A stretch of DNA of 64,000 bases, from NCBI RefSeq assembly GCF_000316575.1, contig NC_019682.1, positions 1,736,001-1,800,000 of the forward strand. The letters run 5' to 3'. Position 1 is the first letter of the stretch. Every line of letters begins with the position of its first letter. The position numbers and the translations under genes are program-made. The notes under the pieces were generated by a model that was not told where the DNA came from, did no database searches, and was given only the letters and a program-made list of their open reading frames with translations. The DNA comes from Calothrix sp. PCC 7507 (GTDB lineage: Bacteria > Cyanobacteriota > Cyanobacteriia > Cyanobacteriales > Nostocaceae). Of the stretch, positions 7,751 through 16,212 are shown piece by piece.

Positions 7751-10303
7751 ATGAAAAGCGATATCTCTGCCCAAACCACCTTTCAACGTCCTGAACTCCT
7801 CGCCCCCGCCGGTCATTGGGACTGTGCGAAAGCGGCGGTGGAAAATGGCGCAGATGCGATTTACTTTGGCTTGGAGCGGTTCAACGCTAGAATGCGGGCA
7901 GAAAATTTCACTGAGGCGGATTTACCTAAGTTGATGGCGTTTCTCCACCTCCGGGGAGTGAAAGGTTATGTCACCCTCAATACACTGATTTTTCCCCAAG
8001 AATTAAGAGAAGCAGAACAATATCTGCGTTCAATTATTGCCGCTGGAGTGGATGCGGTAATCGTGCAGGATGTGGGGATATGTCGTCTTATCCGTCACAT
8101 TTCCCCCGATTTTCCCATCCATGCTTCCACTCAAATGACCATCACCAGTGCGGCGGGTGTAGAATTTGCTAAGTCTCTCGGTTGTCAGTTGGTGGTGTTG
8201 GCGCGGGAATGTTCCCTCAAGGAAATCAATAAAATTCAGCAGCAAATAGCACAACAAAATACTGCGCTGCCTTTGGAAGTCTTTGTTCACGGTGCTTTGT
8301 GTGTGGCTTATTCTGGCCAGTGTTTGACTAGTGAGGCTTTAGGTGGGCGTTCTGCTAATCGAGGCGAATGTGCCCAAGCTTGCCGAATGCCCTATGAGTT
8401 AATCGCAGATGGGGAGGTTGTGGATTTAGCAGAACGCAAATATTTACTCAGCCCCCAAGACCTTGCAGGGTTGGATGTGCTGCCCGATTTGGTGAAGTCT
8501 GGAGTCACTAGTCTCAAAATAGAAGGTCGGTTGAAATCACCAGAGTATGTTGCTAATGTCACCCGTGTTTATCGCCAAGCTTTAGATCGGGTGATGGCAG
8601 ATTTAGTGAAAAATCAGGAGACAAGGAGACGAGGAAACGAGGAGAATTTCCCTACTCCTGAGGAACACTACAACCTGGAAATGGCATTTTCTCGCGGTAT
8701 CTCCACAGGCTGGTTTCGCGGAATTGATAATCAAGAACTAGTTCATGCGCGTTTCGGTAAAAAGCGCGGGGTTTATTTGGGGGAAGTTACCCGCATCCGC
8801 AATGAACAGGTGACAATCTTGTTAGAAGCGCCAGTCAAGCCGGGGGATGGTGTGGTGTTTGATTGCGGTCATCCAGAAGCTAAGGAAGAAGGTGGTAGAG
8901 TTTATGCGGTGGTTCCCAAGGGTAAAGAGGCATTGCTAACCTTTGGTCGAGATGACTTAAACTGGCGGCGATTGCATGTAGGCGATCGCATTTGGAAAAC
9001 TTCTGATCCAGAATTAGATAAGCAACTGCGTCAAAGTTTTGCGGGCGAGAATCCCCAATTTCAACGCCCCATACACTTAGAGGTATATGGAGAAGTTGGT
9101 CAACCACTGATTGCGATCGCCCGCGATGAACTTGGTAATATTGTTCAGATGGAATCTCTCATTTCTCTAGTAGAGGCACACACTAAACCACTAACCACAG
9201 AACGTTTACAAGAACAGCTGGGTCGTCTGGGTAACACCCCCTTCTGTTTAGGGAGGCTAACCAATCACCTCAGTGGTGCTGTGATGCTACCTGTGAGTGA
9301 ATTAAACCGGATGCGGCGAGAAATTGTCACACAGTTAGAAGAATTACGCAGTCAACCTCAACGCTGGCAATTTAGTTCTACAGCCTCTTTAAAAGACCTA
9401 CTTCCCTCTTCACCTCCCCCATCCCCCACATCCCCCTCACTCATTGTCCTAGTGCGAAGCCTAAAACAACTCCAAGCCGCACTACAGACTGGTGTGGAGA
9501 CTCTTTACTGTGAATTTGAAGACCCCCGCGCCTATCAAGAAGCCGTGCAAATGGTACGCCAGTGGGGAGGTGGGGACAATAACCAATTCCCCATTCCCCA
9601 AATCTACGTTGCACCACCCCGAATTACCAAACCAGGAGAAAACTGGATTTTACAGCAAGTGCGTGCTTGCGAAGCCGATGGCTATTTGGTACGGAACTAT
9701 GATCAAATAGAATTCTTTAAGGGCGATCGCTGTATCGGAGATTTTTCACTCAATGTTGCCAATCCTCTTACAGCGGATTATTTTCAGCAGCGTTTTAGCT
9801 TGAAACGATTAACTGCATCTTATGACTTGAATGTCAACCAACTAGAAGACCTCCTTAAAAGTTGTCCGCCCCAATGGTTTGAGGTAACAATTCATCAACA
9901 TATGCCAATGTTCCACATGGAGCATTGCGTTTTTTGCGCCTTTCTCTCCACAGGAACAGACTACACCAATTGTGGACGACCTTGTGAAAAGCATGAAGTG
10001 AAATTAAAAGACCGCGTTGGTAGTGAACATGTTCTTAAAGCAGATGTAGGCTGTCGTAATACTGTATTTAACAGCACTGCTCAAACGGGAGCCGAATACG
10101 TACAGCGCCTCAAAGAACTGGGTTTACGCCATTTCCGCATCGAATTCGTCAATGAGACACCAGAGCAAGTGAGCAAAACCATACATCACTACCATCAACT
10201 ACTGCAAGGTGAGATTACAGGTTCTCAACTCTGGCGCGAGTTAAAGTTGCAAAATCAGCTAGGTGTGACACGGGGACCTTTAAAAGATACCCGACTTTTT
10301 TGA
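7751..10303 (+). CDS. U32 family peptidase / RlhA-like 23S rRNA hydroxylation protein with DUF3656
   Basis: 850 residues. The N-terminal U32 domain starts with PELLAPAGHWDCAKAAVENG (TIM-barrel beginning) and contains HGALCVAYSGQC and RGECAQACRMPYEL (residues ~180-220), the conserved Cys region of U32 proteins. A DUF3656-type middle (~390-480) and a C-terminal second barrel with CVFCAF and NCGRPCEKH (~725-745) follow. This length and Cys pattern match E. coli RlhA (YdcP), needed for 23S rRNA C2501 hydroxylation, and its cyanobacterial relatives; true proteolysis is doubtful. The ~15 residues around 540-570 are Pro/Ser-rich (PSSPPPSPTSPS), a linker expansion. The stop codon lies in a terminator hairpin. 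Confidence 0.85.
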   Translation: MKSDISAQTTFQRPELLAPAGHWDCAKAAVENGADAIYFGLERFNARMRAENFTEADLPKLMAFLHLRGVKGYVTLNTLIFPQELREAEQYLRSIIAAGVDAVIVQDVGICRLIRHISPDFPIHASTQMTITSAAGVEFAKSLGCQLVVLARECSLKEINKIQQQIAQQNTALPLEVFVHGALCVAYSGQCLTSEALGGRSANRGECAQACRMPYELIADGEVVDLAERKYLLSPQDLAGLDVLPDLVKSGVTSLKIEGRLKSPEYVANVTRVYRQALDRVMADLVKNQETRRRGNEENFPTPEEHYNLEMAFSRGISTGWFRGIDNQELVHARFGKKRGVYLGEVTRIRNEQVTILLEAPVKPGDGVVFDCGHPEAKEEGGRVYAVVPKGKEALLTFGRDDLNWRRLHVGDRIWKTSDPELDKQLRQSFAGENPQFQRPIHLEVYGEVGQPLIAIARDELGNIVQMESLISLVEAHTKPLTTERLQEQLGRLGNTPFCLGRLTNHLSGAVMLPVSELNRMRREIVTQLEELRSQPQRWQFSSTASLKDLLPSSPPPSPTSPSLIVLVRSLKQLQAALQTGVETLYCEFEDPRAYQEAVQMVRQWGGGDNNQFPIPQIYVAPPRITKPGENWILQQVRACEADGYLVRNYDQIEFFKGDRCIGDFSLNVANPLTADYFQQRFSLKRLTASYDLNVNQLEDLLKSCPPQWFEVTIHQHMPMFHMEHCVFCAFLSTGTDYTNCGRPCEKHEVKLKDRVGSEHVLKADVGCRNTVFNSTAQTGAEYVQRLKELGLRHFRIEFVNETPEQVSKTIHHYHQLLQGEITGSQLWRELKLQNQLGVTRGPLKDTRLF

Positions 10304-10317
10304 TAAGTCGGGTATCT
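10285..10317 (+). terminator. Hairpin overlapping the U32 stop codon
   Basis: Perfect 13-nt arms AGATACCCGACTT / AAGTCGGGTATCT with the loop TTTTGAT containing the TGA stop. The same palindrome family occurs at 45107-45139 and 52744-52776, so here a mobile palindrome probably serves as terminator. No strong T-tract follows. Confidence 0.6.
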
Positions 10318-10366
10318 GGAGGTTTTAGATTTACATCTTGAAAATCATCTCTGCAAAAAATCAGGT

Positions 10367-11446
10367 TTATTTGTTTTTCACCTGACTTTTTGCCTGTTCT
10401 AAGGCTATTTCTTTAATTGCTTGATACGAATTAACATTCGCAGTTCCTTCAATGGCTTTAACTGCTAAATCCTGGACTTGCTTAAGGGCAGATTCCAGTT
10501 GTTTAGAAAGGTTCTGAATTCGCGTTTCTTGATTGGTAATAGTTTGTTCTAGAGATTGTAATCTCTGTTCATAGAAACGTTTTTGCCCTTCCACTTCTTT
10601 ACCATATAAATCTGATTTAATCTTGGCTTGATAGTGAGCAATTCCTTTACCTTCCTCCGTCGCCTTTTTGATAGCAGCTTCTTTGTCTTTAGGTAATGCT
10701 TCTACCTTAGCTTTATATTCTTCAAACTGTTTTTCTCTTTCAAAAATTAACTTCTCTCGTTCAGCCCACTGTTTTTCTGTTTCTTGTTGTAGTTCTTCTA
10801 GTTGATTATTTAGTAACTTTTGTTGTTGTTCATATTCATCTTTTTCTAGTTTTCTTTGGAGTTCTAAATTATATTTATACTCTGCCTCATCCCTTTGCCG
10901 AACTCTTTTAATGTCTTCATTCCTTTCCTTAGTTACGCGGCTATTTTCTTCTTGTTCTCTTACCCAGGTTTTTCTTTGCTCATCTATTTCTTGTAATAAT
11001 ACTTCTTTACGCTGGCTAAACTCAGCTTCATAAGTCTTGGAATTATTTTCATACGATTCGATGAGAGTATCCAATATATCTTCAGAAATTTCTAAGCTAT
11101 GCAATTGTGTTAATTGCTCTACTTCCTTTCCTACAGCTTCCCTAATTCCTCCTAATTTAGCAGCTTGTGTAGTTAGCTGTTCAGACAATTCATTGGCTGC
11201 ACTACTAAAGCCCAATTGAATCTTCGCTAAACTTTCAATCGTATTATTCATTTTTTGCTGGATTGTAGATGGCTGACTCATAGATATTTTTGGCTCTGCT
11301 AATGGTCTTTCTTTAGTTACAGATTGCTGCTCTTTGAGTAATTGATTTAGTTGAGACTTAGCTGCTATAGTTTCTTTAGCTAACTCTTCATATGCTTGAA
11401 GAATTTCCACTTTGGTATTTTTATCATTCGGTTTTTTGAGTGCCAT
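10367..11446 (-). CDS. Coiled-coil protein, paralogue of the upstream gene
   Basis: 359 residues, almost entirely Glu/Lys/Gln-rich coiled coil (QEENSRVTKERNEDIKRVRQ, EYEQQQKLL) with no membrane segment or signal peptide. It shares layout and segments with the gene at 11524-12504: a KxWAEREK(I/L)(I/L)xERxxxFxEY block, a conserved LPKDKEAAIKKATEE-type helix, and the C-terminal QLxxALKQxQDLA(V/M)(K/R)A(I/F)(E/D) motif. The ATG has an AGGAG-type site (TAGGAGAATTTGC) upstream. Coiled-coil-rich proteins of this type can be cytoskeletal or scaffold proteins in filamentous cyanobacteria; that role is inference only. Confidence 0.75.
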   Translation of the reverse strand: MALKKPNDKNTKVEILQAYEELAKETIAAKSQLNQLLKEQQSVTKERPLAEPKISMSQPSTIQQKMNNTIESLAKIQLGFSSAANELSEQLTTQAAKLGGIREAVGKEVEQLTQLHSLEISEDILDTLIESYENNSKTYEAEFSQRKEVLLQEIDEQRKTWVREQEENSRVTKERNEDIKRVRQRDEAEYKYNLELQRKLEKDEYEQQQKLLNNQLEELQQETEKQWAEREKLIFEREKQFEEYKAKVEALPKDKEAAIKKATEEGKGIAHYQAKIKSDLYGKEVEGQKRFYEQRLQSLEQTITNQETRIQNLSKQLESALKQVQDLAVKAIEGTANVNSYQAIKEIALEQAKSQVKNK

Positions 11447-11466
11447 GCAAATTCTCCTAATTTAAA

Positions 11467-11521
11467 GTAGGGTGGGCAGTGCCCACCATGTCCGGGTTTT
11501 GGTGGGCACTGCCCACCCTAC
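11467..11521. repeat. Paired REP palindromes between the coiled-coil genes
   Basis: 55 bp: GTAGGGTGGGCAGTGCCCACC, a 13-nt spacer, then its exact reverse complement. Each arm is itself a palindrome bordered by GTAG/CTAC, the tetranucleotide typical of REP elements recognised by RAYT transposases. It sits between two same-strand genes and could act as an mRNA-stabilising hairpin. Confidence 0.85.
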
Positions 11522-11523
11522 AA

Positions 11524-12504
11524 CTATTTGGTAGTAGTATCGAAAGCTCGCATTGCTAAATCTTGCGCTTGTTTTAAAGCTGTTTGTAACTGAGCGGAAA
11601 TACCTTCTATCTGTGCAGTTTGTTTCTGAATAGTTTCTTCTAAAGACTTAATTCTTAATTCGTAATTTTGCTTGCCGGATTCCCACTCTTTCTCAAATAA
11701 ATCTGCTTCGACTTTAGCCTTTTGACTTGTATCTTTAATTGCTTCTTCCCTAGCTTTTTTAACTGCTTCTTCCAATTCTTGAGGAAATGCTGTTACTTTT
11801 TGTTGATATTCTGTAAATAAAGGTTGACGCTCAGTGAGGATCTTTTCTCGTTCAGCCCAGTTTTTATCTTTTTGTTGAGTAGTTTCTTGAATATCTCGTT
11901 CTAATTTACGCTTTCTCGCCTCGTAAGCATCTGTAGTTAGTTTTTGCGTGGTTGCTAATTTATATTGGTATTCTTCTGTTTCAGAAGAGCGTTGTTTAGC
12001 TAATAATTCGTTGTATGCTTGCAGTGCTTCTTCATATTCTGCTTGCTCTTTTTGCCATTCTTTCCGCCTAGTTGTGATTTCTTTCTCTAGCGCTTCTTGC
12101 TTACTAGCGATATCTTGTTCTAGGGTCTTTAAATTTTCTTGGTGTTCTTGAGTTAAAATATCTAAAACATCTGCTACGACTCTAATTTGCTGAAGCTCTT
12201 GTAAGTGTTGAGTTTCAATTTCTATAGCCCGGTTTAGTTCATCTAGCTTGGAGTTTTCTTTCGCTAGTTTTTCTGATAGCGCATTAACAATGCTACCAAA
12301 CTCTAATTGTAAATCTGCTAAACCTTTAACAATACTATCGACAGTGTATGTAGAAGCAGCTTCTAAAAGTTCTTGATTTTTTGCCTTTTCTGCTTCTTCT
12401 TGTTTGGTGGCTATCTTCGATTCTAGTTTTTTCCTTTCTGTCAAAATTTGTTGAAATGCTTGCATTAGTTGTTGTTTACTGTCTTTGACTGCAACTGTAG
12501 TCAT
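11524..12504 (-). CDS. Coiled-coil protein, upstream member of a tandem pair
   Basis: 326 residues from ATG 12504, which follows a GGGAGTTGGAG ribosome binding site; an ORF extension to 12552 is unlikely to be used. Nearly the whole protein is coiled coil rich in Glu, Lys, Gln. The C-terminal QLQTALKQAQDLAMRAFD motif is shared with the downstream paralogue at 10367-11446, so the two arose by tandem duplication and may form hetero-oligomers. No domain with a known catalytic function is visible. Confidence 0.75.
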   Translation of the reverse strand: MTTVAVKDSKQQLMQAFQQILTERKKLESKIATKQEEAEKAKNQELLEAASTYTVDSIVKGLADLQLEFGSIVNALSEKLAKENSKLDELNRAIEIETQHLQELQQIRVVADVLDILTQEHQENLKTLEQDIASKQEALEKEITTRRKEWQKEQAEYEEALQAYNELLAKQRSSETEEYQYKLATTQKLTTDAYEARKRKLERDIQETTQQKDKNWAEREKILTERQPLFTEYQQKVTAFPQELEEAVKKAREEAIKDTSQKAKVEADLFEKEWESGKQNYELRIKSLEETIQKQTAQIEGISAQLQTALKQAQDLAMRAFDTTTK

Positions 12505-12926
12505 AACTCCAACTCCCTTATGTGTGTGATAATTTACAGGGTAGCAAGCCATACCAAGACTTACCCTATGCAGACATTAGAGTAGCTTCTCTGGCAGCGT
12601 TTCTAGTGCAGTGTAAATACTGAAACGATGCATCGCATAACACTTGGTTACGGTGAAAAATTAACCGCACAAGTGCCTTCATGGTTTCTGAGATGAAGTT
12701 TTCTCTGTGAAATTTAATAGTACTTTTGTACTAAAATTGTACTTAACTTAATCTGCTATTGTCAAGACATAATCAAAGCGATAATTAAAGATTAAACACG
12801 CTAAATCTCCAAAAAATTCTTCACAGCTTGCACCCTAAATAATTTATAATTTTGTGGGTGTTGTAATTTATGCTACTTTTAATCAGGCAAGTCGCTATGC
12901 ACAAAGCGTAGATGTACTGAGGTTAA
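12505..12926. promoter_or_regulatory. Divergent intergenic region between coiled-coil pair and sphR
   Basis: About 420 bp between divergent transcription units, so it must contain promoters for both. It is AT-rich around 12700-12760. I see no convincing Pho box repeat, although TACTTAACTTAATC near 12740 is weakly similar. Confidence 0.45.
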
Positions 12927-13742
12927 ATGCTTGATCAAGCAATTCACAGTCTTAAATACCAGCACAAACCCGAAATTTTTGTGATATCAATGTACACCAG
13001 CGAATCGACTAAGTTTTCTGCCAGAGCGGACATAGGACAAACAAGCCGCATTCTTGTAGTAGAAGATGAAGAACTAATCAGGGAAATGTTAGTTGTGGCA
13101 TTGGAAGAGGAAGGTTATGGAGTAGTCACAGCTACTGATGGGCGGATGGCTGTAGAATATCTCAAAAACTTTGAGCCAAACTCAGGGGAAGTCTCCTTTG
13201 ACTTGGTGATTCTGGATTTGATGTTGCCACAGATCAATGGGCTGGACATTTGCCGCTTGCTGCGTCATCAAGGCAACCCAGTACCGATTATGATGCTAAG
13301 TGCTAAAGGTAGTGAAACTGACCGTGTCCTGGGCTTAGAAGTGGGCGCAGATGACTATTTGACGAAGCCTTTCAGTATGCGTGAGTTGGTGGCTCGGTGT
13401 CGCGCTCTACTCCGGCGCCAGCGCTTGAGTACTTTGCCCCAATTACCAGTATTAAAGTACAAAGATGTGACTTTGAACCCGCAAGAGTGTCGTGTACTGG
13501 TTCGCAATCAAGAAGTGAGCTTGTCGCCTAAAGAATTCCGCCTCCTAGAACTGTTTATGAGTTATGCGCGTCGTGTTTGGTCGCGGGAACAGTTGCTAGA
13601 TCAGGTCTGGGGTCCGGATTTTGTGGGGGATAGTAAAACTGTAGATGTTCACATCCGCTGGCTCAGGGAAAAACTTGAGCAAGACCCTAGTCGTCCTGAG
13701 TATATTGTGACTGTGAGAGGTTTTGGTTACAGATTTGGATAA
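12927..13742 (+). CDS. sphR: OmpR/PhoB-family response regulator, SphR type
   Basis: A receiver domain (ILVVEDEELIREML at ~41-54; phosphoacceptor Asp in LVILDLMLPQINGLD; Lys in DDYLTKPFS) is followed by an OmpR-type winged helix (SLSPKEFRLLELF, VWSREQLLDQVWG, VDVHIRWLREKLE, YIVTVRGFGYRF). Downstream genes are a PhoR-type kinase and PhoU, which identifies this as the cyanobacterial phosphate-limitation regulator. ATG 12927 has a GAGG site 6 nt upstream; ATG 12990 is an alternative start that would remove 21 residues. Confidence 0.85.
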   Translation: MLDQAIHSLKYQHKPEIFVISMYTSESTKFSARADIGQTSRILVVEDEELIREMLVVALEEEGYGVVTATDGRMAVEYLKNFEPNSGEVSFDLVILDLMLPQINGLDICRLLRHQGNPVPIMMLSAKGSETDRVLGLEVGADDYLTKPFSMRELVARCRALLRRQRLSTLPQLPVLKYKDVTLNPQECRVLVRNQEVSLSPKEFRLLELFMSYARRVWSREQLLDQVWGPDFVGDSKTVDVHIRWLREKLEQDPSRPEYIVTVRGFGYRFG

Positions 13743-13795
13743 TTGGTGACGATAATTGTTAGTTTTTAGTTGTCACAAAGCAACTAATGACTTAA

Positions 13796-15127
13796 ATGTT
13801 TTTATTGGGATTTTGTCTGGGTTTGGCGGTGGGTGTTGGGTTTTGGATTTGGCAACAGATTCAGCTGAACCGCTATTTGGGGGGAGTACTCAAACCTTTA
13901 AATTCCTATTCTTCCTCAGTGGCGCTACCGTTGATGCCCCGCTTGCGGCAAGAAATTGCTATGGTGAAGCAACACCGACAAGATTTGCAGCGATCGCTAG
14001 AAACTTACCAACAATTGCTGGACTTCGCACCACTAGGCTATTTACAGGTGGATGAAGAAAATCAACTGCTCTGGTGCAATCAGCAGGCAAGAAAGATATT
14101 ATATCTAGAACGCTGGCAACCAGGGCAAGTGCGCTTATTGCTGGAGTTAGTACGTTCTTATGAACTTGACCAGTTAATTGAGCAAACTCGTGATTCTCAA
14201 AAACCGCAGTTAAGAGAGTGGGTGTTTCACCCCTCTTGTGAGAATGCCGCAGAAATGTTGATAATAAAATCTCTGGCTTTGCGGGCATCTAGCTTACCCT
14301 TAGACCAAGGGCAAGTAGGAGTGTTTCTGGAAAATTGCCAACCCCTGCTCGATATAAATCAAATACGCGATCGCTCTTTTTCTGATTTAGCACACGAACT
14401 CAGAACACCCCTAACTTCCATTCGCTTGGTGGCGGAAACATTGCAAAACCGCTTAGAACCACCGTTAAATCGCTGGGTTAACCGCCTGATGCAGGAAGTT
14501 GACCGATTGATTAACCTGGTACAAAGTTGGTTGGAACTCACCCAAATGGAAACGAATCCAACCATTCAATTAAATCCCGAAGCAGTGGAAGTGCGATCGC
14601 TGGTATCATCTGTGTGGGAGACACTAGAACCATTAGCACAACGGCTGCATCTAACTCTCACCTATTCTGGAGTTGAAAACCTCTGGATCAAGGCCGATCG
14701 CTCTCGAATCTACCAAGTATTTCTTAACTTGTTGGATAACAGCATCAAATATAGCCCCCCTTGTGCAAGCGTTCGCATCGAAGCCAAAATTTTGCCGGAA
14801 AAAGATACTCATCAAAGTAATCCTGGTTCCCATTACTTAGAAATCAACGTCATTGACTATGGTGTAGGGTTTTCGGAAGCGGATTTACCCCATGTTTTTG
14901 AGCGATTTTACCGAGGAGACAAAGCTCGATACCGTTCTCCAGTGGAAGAAAGTAATTCTACAACAGCGATCGTTGGTAGTGGGTTGGGTTTAGCGATCGT
15001 TCGGCAAATTGTTCTCGCTCATGGCGGTTCAATTAAAGCCATGAATCATCCCGAAACTGGAGGCGCGTGGATACAAGTCCAACTCCCAGAAATTATGGCA
15101 AATACCCTTAGTCAAGACTATAGTTAA
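13796..15127 (+). CDS. sphS: PhoR/SphS-type sensor histidine kinase
   Basis: 443 residues with one N-terminal membrane segment (FLLGFCLGLAVGVGFWIW), a PAS-like stretch (DFAPLGYLQVDEENQLLWCN, ~83-102), the H-box FSDLAHELRTPLTSIR with phospho-His near residue ~200, N-box FLNLLDNSIKYSPP, and G-boxes DYGVGF and GLGLAIVRQI. A single membrane segment and intracellular PAS match SphS/PhoR, which sense phosphate through the Pst/PhoU machinery. It starts 54 bp after sphR and ends 30 bp before phoU, so the three genes are probably one operon. Confidence 0.88.
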   Translation: MFLLGFCLGLAVGVGFWIWQQIQLNRYLGGVLKPLNSYSSSVALPLMPRLRQEIAMVKQHRQDLQRSLETYQQLLDFAPLGYLQVDEENQLLWCNQQARKILYLERWQPGQVRLLLELVRSYELDQLIEQTRDSQKPQLREWVFHPSCENAAEMLIIKSLALRASSLPLDQGQVGVFLENCQPLLDINQIRDRSFSDLAHELRTPLTSIRLVAETLQNRLEPPLNRWVNRLMQEVDRLINLVQSWLELTQMETNPTIQLNPEAVEVRSLVSSVWETLEPLAQRLHLTLTYSGVENLWIKADRSRIYQVFLNLLDNSIKYSPPCASVRIEAKILPEKDTHQSNPGSHYLEINVIDYGVGFSEADLPHVFERFYRGDKARYRSPVEESNSTTAIVGSGLGLAIVRQIVLAHGGSIKAMNHPETGGAWIQVQLPEIMANTLSQDYS

Positions 15128-15156
15128 AGAATATATTCACGTTTGAAACTACAAGT

Positions 15157-15825
15157 GTGAACGCAGCCATTTATAGTCCCAATCCTGATAGATCCCAGCT
15201 AGCGCGTGCCATGAGGCGCTTAGAACGCGATGTATTACGTATGGGAGCTTTGGTGGAACAATCATTTCGCCTCAGTCACCAAGCGTTATTGGCTCGCGAT
15301 TTAACAGCAGCGGCGGAACTTCCCCGATTAGATAAAAAAATTGATCGTTTTTATAGACAAATAGAATCAGACTGCACAGCAATTATGACCTTGCAAGCTC
15401 CCACGGCTCAAGATTTGCGCTGTTTGAGTGCTTTTATGCAACTAGTGCGAGATTTAGAGCGGATTGGAGATTATGCTAAGGACTTAGCTAAAATCGCCAT
15501 TAAGATTTTTCCTTATCCACCTCATGATTCTTTACCAGAAATTGCCGTCATGTCACATCATGCTCAGGCGATGCTAGCCACAAGCTTGGTGGCTTTGGCA
15601 GATTTGGATGAAGCTGGAGGACGAAGCATCAAGCGCTTAGATGACGCTGTAGACAACGCATATGATCGCCTTTATCAAACTTTAGCCTTTCAACGAGATG
15701 TTCAAGGTGTAGTCGAGCCAATTGTCCTGCTAGCACTAGCAATTCGTTGTTTAGAACGCATGGCAGATCATGCGACTAATATCGGTCAACGAGTAGCATA
15801 CATCGTCACTGGTCAACGCTCTTAA
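15157..15825 (+). CDS. phoU: PhoU-family phosphate signalling regulator
   Basis: 222 residues, all-helical, two PhoU repeats (~20-110 and ~120-215) with the family signatures LMQLVRDLERIGDYAKDLAK-like (first repeat) and LALAIRCLERMADHATNIGQ (second repeat), whose Glu/Asp residues bind metal. The start is GTG at 15157. PhoU (SphU in cyanobacteria) restrains SphS kinase activity under phosphate sufficiency. Its position after sphR-sphS, with no pst genes in the window, is typical for Nostocales. Confidence 0.92.
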   Translation: MNAAIYSPNPDRSQLARAMRRLERDVLRMGALVEQSFRLSHQALLARDLTAAAELPRLDKKIDRFYRQIESDCTAIMTLQAPTAQDLRCLSAFMQLVRDLERIGDYAKDLAKIAIKIFPYPPHDSLPEIAVMSHHAQAMLATSLVALADLDEAGGRSIKRLDDAVDNAYDRLYQTLAFQRDVQGVVEPIVLLALAIRCLERMADHATNIGQRVAYIVTGQRS

Positions 15826-15908
15826 GACTTATTCAGCTATTTTTCCCTGATCCCAAATATAAATTTTCTCACACACCGACTACAGCGGTTTAAGTTGCTC
15901 TAAAAACT

Positions 15909-16013
15909 GATGCCAATTTGAAAAAAGAATGCGACAAATAGTAAGGGCGAACGGTTGTTCGCCCTTACTTAGCGAAAATTCATCTGTCGCAAAGATTATT
16001 TAAATTGGTATGA
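15909..16013. mobile_element. MITE-like element carrying a nested palindrome
   Basis: About 105 bp with imperfect terminal inverted repeats ATGCCAATTTGA / TTTAAATTGGTATGAG and internal GCGACA / TGTCGC. The centre is a 30-bp palindrome AGTAAGGGCGAAC-GGTT-GTTCGCCCTTACT (15940-15969) resembling the REP palindromes elsewhere in the window. Confidence 0.65.
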
Positions 16014-16212
16014 GAATCAAGACATTTTTGTTCAATAGTCAATTCATAGTCAAAAATGTGCATCAAGGACTCTTGTTGAATCTTTAACAAAGGCTCAAAG
16101 CCTTAATTTACGATCAGGAAATACAAGTATTATAAGTAACCTCACTCAGGCATATTCTAAGTATGAGCAGTTATTCTCGTAATCATGAGAGTATCACTAA
16201 CATCAATTGAAT

